Of a stretch of 9,978 nucleotides of DNA, positions 6,097 to 9,978 are shown in pieces. The notes below the pieces were generated by a model. That model did not search any database. It was not told where the DNA came from and saw nothing but the letters and a program-made list of their open reading frames with translations. The translations under genes and the position numbers were made by a program. The stretch comes from Calditrichaeota bacterium AABM5.125.24 (GTDB taxonomy: Bacteria > Electryoneota > AABM5-125-24 > Hatepunaeales > Hatepunaeaceae): assembly GCA_002127415.1 (NCBI GenBank), contig MWJR01000211.1:1-9978 (forward strand), read 5' to 3'. Position 1 is the first letter of the stretch; each line of letters begins with the position of its first letter.

Positions 6097-6753
6097 TTAG
6101 ATGATAACTGTAAAGGTCGCCAAGTCAATGATCACCTTATCCGGCAAGGGTTCACGATTGATATACCGCTTGACCAGGTTGCAGAGCACGCTGGCAGCCA
6201 TCAAGGGCGTGTAGCAAATCGTTCGAGCGGTGCAGGGCTCTTGAAGGGCACTCTCGTCGCTGTGAAGCGTCTGCGAATACCTGACGCGATCTTCCCGAAC
6301 TTGTGGATGCACAGCATATACCATCAGGGTCTCAAGCCCCATCCGGGCATCAAGATACAGCTGCACCTGTGGCTGCACCCTCACAGCTTTCCAGATGACC
6401 TTTCTGCTGGCCATCGAATCCACACCGCTTATGACCACCTCAGATAATGGCTGATCAGAATACCGGTGAAGCACAATCCTTGGAATGAAACCGCTGAAGG
6501 CTTCCATAATATCTTCAAGGGCTTCACATTTCGGACGACCAATATCTGCTTCACAATACATCTGGTTTGACCAGTTGTGATCCTGAATAAGGTCATCATC
6601 GAATACAGTCAGATTGCGGATGCCCATCTTGCCCAGCCAGACAGCAGTAACTGAACCGATAGAGCCAGCGCCAATAAGGGTCACTGACAGCTTCGACAGT
6701 CGGTTCATATCCACAGCGTCCTGCTGACGAAGAAATCGAAGGTTATTATCCAT
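6097..6753 (-). CDS. ThiF/MoeB/E1-like ubiquitin-activating-type adenylyltransferase
   Basis: A 218-aa minimal E1-like enzyme, expected to adenylate the C-terminal glycine of a ubiquitin-like protein with ATP and then form a thioester. The Rossmann nucleotide motif is TLIGAGSIGS (25-34). Acidic FDDD (51-54), then HNWSNQMY (59-66), align with the D...SNLNRQ element; the usual Arg is Asn63. Lys75 in GRPKCEAL and Asp112 in SGVDSMASR match the ATP/Mg residues. PCTART (173-178) matches the P-x-C-T thioester site of E1s, making Cys174 the candidate; Cys180 and Cys191 are alternatives. No CxxC zinc pairs and no ubiquitin-fold domain are visible. The start follows the JAB stop by 8 nt, and its Shine-Dalgarno GAGG overlaps that stop. 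It is the last gene of the operon and probably activates the 69-aa modifier. Confidence 0.87.
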   Translation of the reverse strand: MDNNLRFLRQQDAVDMNRLSKLSVTLIGAGSIGSVTAVWLGKMGIRNLTVFDDDLIQDHNWSNQMYCEADIGRPKCEALEDIMEAFSGFIPRIVLHRYSDQPLSEVVISGVDSMASRKVIWKAVRVQPQVQLYLDARMGLETLMVYAVHPQVREDRVRYSQTLHSDESALQEPCTARTICYTPLMAASVLCNLVKRYINREPLPDKVIIDLATFTVII

Positions 6754-6761
6754 AGTTCACC

Positions 6762-7466
6762 TCAGAATGGTTGATGTTCTTCAAGGTCGTCGGGGTCAAC
6801 GCCCTGCCACCAAAGGTCTTCATCAAGATCATCCGGCATTATCCCAAGCTGTGGTAACTGTTCTTGGCGGTGAAGCTCTTCTGTAGTGGACAATTTGGTC
6901 AGCTTGATCGCCTGATAACCTTCGGTCACCTTGGCTTTGAACTCCTTCCTACACTGCTCTTCAAGTCCTTCGACTGCTGGATAGGACACTTCCCAGACTA
7001 CGTCTTCAAGGTATAGATGCACGGGATGGAACTGGTCCAGGCGCATCATGGTTTCCCGCTTCTTATCGACGACGAGGGAAAGCAGCCATTCACCGTTCGC
7101 CAATCCGACGATGGTCTCATTATCGGTTCCAGACCAGAAGGCACCCATCGATCCATGTGAATGTGCCCAGCAGCGGAGCCTGCTGGTATCTATACCTGAC
7201 GCTTCCAGCTCAATCATCAGCTGAGCTATGGCTTCAGGGTCAAGATCGGTGTCCGCTTCAGAACAGGTCTGCTTCACAAGGAAGAAGTCTGTGACCTTCA
7301 GGGTGACTATAGCTCCGGTGTCTTCGTTCCTGATCTCATCCACAAGTCCGAGGGCTGATACTTCACCCTGTGCCAAGCCAGTCCACAGCCAAAGCTTCTG
7401 CATAGCTGTAGCATCCACCTGGATCTTCATCCCAAGATCCACCGGGTCACGCTGCTTGCTGTTCAT
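6762..7466 (-). CDS. JAB/JAMM-domain metalloprotease (deubiquitinase-like)
   Basis: A 234-aa protein with an Mpr1/Pad1 N-terminal (JAB/MPN) domain, a zinc isopeptidase that in ubiquitin-like systems trims modifier precursors or removes them from targets. The JAMM motif is exact: His102-x-His104, seven residues, Ser112-x-x-Asp115 (AHSHGSMGAFWSGTD), with the upstream catalytic Glu at 35 in GEVSALG. After the JAB core (about 13-165) comes a charged region and an acidic C-terminal tail rich in Asp/Glu and Trp (211-232), perhaps a docking segment. The ATG at 7466 overlaps the E2-like stop by 20 nt and has GGAGG 6 nt upstream. Context points to processing of the Gly-Gly-Cys modifier and/or deconjugation. 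A RadC-type or MPN-like scaffold role is unlikely with an intact motif. Confidence 0.92.
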   Translation of the reverse strand: MNSKQRDPVDLGMKIQVDATAMQKLWLWTGLAQGEVSALGLVDEIRNEDTGAIVTLKVTDFFLVKQTCSEADTDLDPEAIAQLMIELEASGIDTSRLRCWAHSHGSMGAFWSGTDNETIVGLANGEWLLSLVVDKKRETMMRLDQFHPVHLYLEDVVWEVSYPAVEGLEEQCRKEFKAKVTEGYQAIKLTKLSTTEELHRQEQLPQLGIMPDDLDEDLWWQGVDPDDLEEHQPF

Positions 7467-8553
7467 CCTCTGCCTCCCTTTGGTTTGGACACTCTTCGTC
7501 TACTGAATGATATTCATCACAGTCCCTGCACCACCAGCAGCCCATGCAGTCGGCGGTAGAGTGGCCGTAATCATCGCACCACTCACAATAGGGGCTGTCT
7601 TCATCCATTTCTTCCTCCCAATTCGGGTTCCAGTGTTCGATTCGCTGAAATGGGTCATCTTCGTTGTAGGTGGACAGGAACTGGTGAACAAGCTGGAACA
7701 GCCCATGAAGCTCCAGTTCGCCCTGCAGCCGCGTGATAGCAGGTCCAATGTTTCCCCAGCAGATGCTTCCATCGCTGATATGCGGATGGATGTAGCCGTT
7801 TACTTCGTTGGAACTTCCCGCGATCTGAACCTTCCCTTCCCGGATGTTTACCTCTATCTGGTAAGGATCGAAGCGGTATTCGTAGTCGTCGAAGTTGATG
7901 TTGATCGGCTGGGTGGTGCCGATGATATTGTCCTCTTCCAATCTGAACCCTGAATAAAGCCCGGGCACCAGCTTCTGAAGATCGACGTGCATTCTGATTG
8001 CCTTCTGCTTCAGCTGATCTTCCGACCTTTCGAAGAACTTCAGCATCATTCGATCAGCTCCTATCTTGCGGGACAGGTCGTGTATCTGCTGGGACAGCCT
8101 TTCGATCTCCCAATCATTCGACTGAATGCCGGATTCCCTTTCCCGACGGACATTATCGGCGATGGATTGCATGTTTTCCAGGAACTGCTTCAGCTGCTGC
8201 TGCCTGATGTGACGCGCCATTCTGGGCACTGCTTCTTCGATCAGTTTTCTGGCGAGGGTTTCTGCTGGCGGATTCTGCGGGTTGAAAAGCAGGATCAGAT
8301 GGCTTTCACCGACTTTGGCTACGGGTAAGTGGGCTACATTTACTTCTTTACCTTCCAGGCTCTGCCCGAACGATGGATCGTAAAGCATCTTCAGATCGTT
8401 GACCCTCTTGGCTTCTTCAGCATTAGCCGGTAAACCGATCAGGATACCCTGTTTGTCCCAGTTGTCTACCAATCCGCTTGACGTTACAAGTTCCACTTTG
8501 ACGTGAAACTGCTGACTGTAGAAGTTGGCCAGTTCGCGTAATGTGTCGATCAT
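7447..8553 (-). CDS. E2-like conjugating protein with N-terminal helical extension and C-terminal Cys-rich tail
   Basis: A 368-aa protein with a likely ubiquitin-conjugating (UBC) fold at about 195-305. The central signature is IHPHISDGSICWGN (255-268): an HPN-like HPH (256-258) followed by candidate active Cys265, as in E2s (HPN...G.ICL). The later STYNEDDPFQR (294-304) resembles the E2 N-x-x-D-P helix start. Residues 1-115 form an alpha/beta domain (LANFY, LILLF, LARKLIEEAV) that faintly resembles GAF, and 115-195 is a long charged helical, coiled-coil-like stretch. The tail has C323-x2-C326, C336-x2-C339, C342-x2-C345 and C355 with His331/His349, suggesting two zinc sites. I chose the ATG at 8553 for its perfect AGGAGG 6 nt upstream; the frame is open to a GTG at 8637 that runs into the modifier gene. 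The E2 assignment rests on motifs and operon context. Confidence 0.72.
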   Translation of the reverse strand: MIDTLRELANFYSQQFHVKVELVTSSGLVDNWDKQGILIGLPANAEEAKRVNDLKMLYDPSFGQSLEGKEVNVAHLPVAKVGESHLILLFNPQNPPAETLARKLIEEAVPRMARHIRQQQLKQFLENMQSIADNVRRERESGIQSNDWEIERLSQQIHDLSRKIGADRMMLKFFERSEDQLKQKAIRMHVDLQKLVPGLYSGFRLEEDNIIGTTQPININFDDYEYRFDPYQIEVNIREGKVQIAGSSNEVNGYIHPHISDGSICWGNIGPAITRLQGELELHGLFQLVHQFLSTYNEDDPFQRIEHWNPNWEEEMDEDSPYCEWCDDYGHSTADCMGCWWCRDCDEYHSVDEECPNQREAEDEQQAA

Positions 8554-8559
8554 TCGATT

Positions 8560-8565
8560 CCTCCT
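8560..8565 (-). promoter_or_regulatory. Strong Shine-Dalgarno deciding the start of the E2-like gene
   Basis: The minus strand reads AGGAGG exactly 6 nt before the ATG at 8553. No such site precedes the upstream in-frame GTG at 8637. Confidence 0.8.
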
Positions 8566-8573
8566 GAGATGAA

Positions 8574-8602
8574 GAAGGCCCGAGCAGTTTACCCGGGCCT
8601 TC
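8574..8602 (-). terminator. Perfect 9-bp hairpin between modifier and E2-like genes (attenuator or mRNA-processing hairpin)
   Basis: GAAGGCCCG (8574-8582) pairs perfectly with CGGGCCTTC (8594-8602) across an 11-nt loop, inside the 73-bp gap after the modifier stop. On the minus strand only TTC-type bases follow, not a long T-run, so termination would be partial. It could protect the 3' end of a short modifier mRNA and reduce enzyme expression relative to the modifier. Confidence 0.55.
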
Positions 8603-8626
8603 AATTGTTCTGCCGGTGATGAAGCT

Positions 8627-8836
8627 TCAGCAGCCACCCTTGACCTGTGGAACGAGTGTTACCACGTCGTTAGCCTGAAGCACGTCGGAATCCAGTGCAG
8701 CGTGGCCATTCACGTGGTGCGAATAGGTGCTTTCCTTGGGGAAGCCTGATTCTGCGATGGCCTGTTCCACTGTTGCGCCTTCAGATAATTCGACCTCCTT
8801 GGCGGCTCTTCCCAGGCATAAGACTTTGACCTTCAT
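8627..8836 (-). CDS. Ubiquitin-like beta-grasp modifier (ThiS/MoaD-like) ending Gly-Gly-Cys
   Basis: A 69-aa protein with the beta-grasp pattern of ThiS/MoaD and small ubiquitin-like modifiers: strands MKVKVLCLG (1-9) and KEVELSEG (13-20), helix TVEQAIAESG (22-31), then NGHAALDSDVLQANDVVTLV (43-62) and the tail PQVKGGC. The diglycine (67-68) is where E1 enzymes adenylate and ligate the modifier, but here one extra residue, Cys69, follows. That suggests trimming by the adjacent JAB protease before activation, or a role for the terminal cysteine. The ATG at 8836 has GGGAG 6 nt before it. It is the first gene of the operon and is followed by the E2-, JAB- and E1-like genes. By sequence alone it could be a molybdopterin or thiamine sulfur carrier; its neighbours argue for protein conjugation. 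Confidence 0.85.
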   Translation of the reverse strand: MKVKVLCLGRAAKEVELSEGATVEQAIAESGFPKESTYSHHVNGHAALDSDVLQANDVVTLVPQVKGGC

Positions 8837-8860
8837 GGGAGTCTCCCTTGTTTGGACATT

Positions 8861-8884
8861 GAAAAAGCCCTGGTTGTCCAGGGC
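8861..8884 (-). terminator. Intrinsic-terminator-like hairpin in the leader of the modifier gene
   Basis: GCCCTGG (8867-8873) and CCAGGGC (8878-8884) form a 7-bp stem with a 4-nt loop. On the minus strand the stem runs straight into TTTTTC. It lies only about 25 bp before the modifier ATG, so it is either a transcriptional attenuator in the operon leader or the terminator of a lost upstream gene. Confidence 0.6.
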
Positions 8885-9145
8885 CGATGATCGGTTCTTT
8901 TTCTTATGCCTGATTTTTGCGAGGGTAGGGTAAACTGCTACTGGGAACGGGTTTTTAGTCCCCGGATATCACAATTTTCACCCGATTTTGGACGAAATCT
9001 CCATATTTGGGGGTCCGCCCTGAAAAACGACCTTCATAAATGCCCGTAGAGGCGTTTTCTCGGACTTGTCCGTATCTGGATACCCCTTAAAAACAGTGAA
9101 AAATGTAAAAAAGGGGAGGGGCTTTGGTATGCTGAAGATGAGAAA

Positions 9146-9170
9146 CCCCGGCACTTGGGAGATGCCGGGG
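9146..9170 (-). terminator. Intrinsic terminator of the DUF5683-type gene
   Basis: CCCCGGCA (9146-9153) and TGCCGGGG (9163-9170) form a perfect 8-bp GC-rich stem with a 9-nt loop. On the minus strand the stem is followed by TTTCTC. It lies 55 bp beyond the stop of the membrane-protein gene. Confidence 0.65.
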
Positions 9171-9225
9171 CTACTTTAGATGAGTTAGAACGGAGGTTGA
9201 GGACATCAGCTGTATTAGTATTGAT

Positions 9226-9846
9226 CTACATATATATTCGGATCGTTAACTTACAACCTGTAGCGAGATGAGTTGCATATTGATCTAAACCTATCGGTTC
9301 AATCTGGAATTGCGCTTTCCCGAACAAATCCTGTTGTAGGGAAGAGAACCCCAAAGGTGCAGCAACCGCGTCGAAAATGTTTAAAGCGTATAATCCTGCT
9401 GCAACGCCAAAAAATAATAGACTAAGTTGATGATATTTAGTCGCTTCATCATGATAATATTCGAGATTATATTGACTGCGAGAAGACCGTGAGCGGTCAT
9501 CCATCTCATTGGAATGGTTGGCGGACAGTATGCCTGATACAACCATGCCTGAAGTTCCAAGCAGAGCAATTCCAGCCTTTATAGGACTGCCTTTATAGAA
9601 CTGACCCCAACCTGGAACTATAGCGGAACGCCAAAGACCTTCAGTGGGCTTAAATTGATGGAATGTGATTTTGAGAAAGGCTCGGTACTTTGACTTGTAT
9701 TTGTCTGTAAATTCTACATTGGTTACCTTATACTTTATACCCTCACCTTTCCGAATAATTACCGTCTTATCTTCCTCAATCCGTCCACTACTAAACCTTA
9801 CTTTCGATGCAATATCAATCCCGTAGAATTCATTTATTCCGTTCAT
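9226..9846 (-). CDS. DUF5683-type membrane protein, probably missing its true N-terminus
   Basis: A 206-aa frame from the ATG at 9846 (a TTG directly precedes it). It holds the hallmark LWRSAIVPGWGQFYKGSPIK at about residues 71-90, then a hydrophobic segment (about 91-110), a charged loop and a second hydrophobic segment ending YALNIFDAVAA (about 143-163). This layout is typical of DUF5683 proteins, small envelope proteins of unknown function frequent in the FCB group. In-frame homologous-looking sequence extends upstream of the ATG (TQGIGFTSEEAIHNAL, 9894-9847), resembling a conserved repeat usually found inside a longer secreted protein, but no start codon is available before TGA at 9912-9910 and no signal peptide is seen. 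The gene is therefore probably 5'-truncated or frameshifted. A terminator follows the stop. Confidence 0.6.
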   Translation of the reverse strand: MNGINEFYGIDIASKVRFSSGRIEEDKTVIIRKGEGIKYKVTNVEFTDKYKSKYRAFLKITFHQFKPTEGLWRSAIVPGWGQFYKGSPIKAGIALLGTSGMVVSGILSANHSNEMDDRSRSSRSQYNLEYYHDEATKYHQLSLLFFGVAAGLYALNIFDAVAAPLGFSSLQQDLFGKAQFQIEPIGLDQYATHLATGCKLTIRIYM

Positions 9847-9918
9847 CAAGGCATTATGAATTGCCTCTTCACTCGTGAAACCGATTCCTTGTGTCAGGTG
9901 TGTTACTAATCAGTGCAG

Positions 9919-9924
9919 ATTATA
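9919..9924 (-). promoter_or_regulatory. Perfect -10 hexamer upstream of the DUF5683-type frame
   Basis: The minus strand reads TATAAT here, but no good -35 lies 17 bp upstream in the A-rich DNA. The plus strand of this edge also has an ATG at 9962 after AT-rich promoter-like sequence; only 17 bases of it are in the window, so a divergent gene cannot be judged. Confidence 0.3.
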
Positions 9925-9978
9925 GTGGACTTTTGTGTTTTTATTTTGTATATTGTTCTTTATGGAAATCAAAGATGC

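Larger units (their letters stand above)
8837..9225. other. 389-bp gap upstream of the ubiquitin-like operon; leader and probable control region
   Basis: No gene is visible on either strand. From right to left it holds the terminator of the DUF5683-type gene, an AT-rich and purine/pyrimidine-skewed stretch (about 9088-9120), the palindrome CGGACTTGTCCG (9061-9072, 5-bp arms), the perfect palindrome CCGATGATCGG (8884-8894), and the leader hairpin. The operon promoter should lie here. I found no -35/-10 pair good enough to call; TTTACA near 9105-9100 is the best -35-like hexamer but lacks a matching -10. Confidence 0.45.

Noticed and set aside
7507..8328. Plus-strand open frames antisense to the E2-like gene
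   Set aside because: They have no recognisable content or ribosome sites and oppose a gene with motif and operon support.
8554..8637. N-terminal extension of the E2-like frame to a GTG at 8637
   Set aside because: It would overlap the modifier gene and span the hairpin, while the ATG at 8553 has a perfect AGGAGG.
9868..9884. parS-like sequence (TTCAC-T-CGTGAAAC on the plus strand)
   Set aside because: One half matches the parS consensus, but an extra base breaks the palindrome and the site lies inside apparent coding sequence far from the ParB-like gene.
1..9978. CRISPR array, tRNA, rRNA, transposase or IS ends
   Set aside because: I saw no regularly spaced repeats, no tRNA-like cloverleaf or rRNA segments, and no transposase-like protein or paired terminal inverted repeats with target duplications.

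Overview
All supported genes in this window lie on the minus strand, so transcription runs from high to low coordinates. The source is a bacterium. A DUF5683-like protein at the right edge hints at the FCB superphylum (Bacteroidota and relatives), but lineage cannot be fixed from this sequence. Base composition changes sharply between blocks, and several gene remnants are present, as expected of an accessory region.

Right edge (9226-9978): a DUF5683-type membrane protein that seems to lack its 5' end, followed by a good intrinsic terminator. A 389-bp gap (8837-9225) then leads into the most interesting block.

Centre-right (6097-8836): a compact four-gene operon that reads as a complete ubiquitin-like conjugation and deconjugation pathway. 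In order of transcription it holds a 69-aa beta-grasp ubiquitin/ThiS/MoaD-like protein ending in Gly-Gly-Cys, an E2-like protein with a long N-terminal extension and a C-terminal cysteine-rich zinc-type tail, a JAB/JAMM metalloprotease with an exact HxHx7SxxD motif, and a minimal ThiF/E1-like adenylating enzyme. The enzyme genes overlap or nearly touch, and an intrinsic terminator follows the last one. Hairpins flank the small modifier gene on both sides. No obvious effector or nucleotidyltransferase (CBASS type) accompanies them.

Centre (4595-6096): decayed material, including a nonsense-mutated N-terminus of a DUF1016/YhcG-type nuclease and two short coding-like remnants, then a solitary ParB-like protein with no ParA.

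Left (1-4471): part of a surface-glycan locus. A sugar-nucleotide DegT/DnrJ/EryC1-type aminotransferase is translationally coupled to a MaoC-like hydratase, a CitE/malyl-CoA-lyase-like protein and a PglD/NeuD/VioB-type hexapeptide acyltransferase. Together they suggest synthesis of a 4-amino-4,6-dideoxyhexose carrying an unusual acyl group. They are followed by a truncated flippase N-terminus and then a second Wzx-type flippase running off the left edge. Composition steps inside the aminotransferase and flippase genes suggest cassette exchange by recombination at conserved gene ends.
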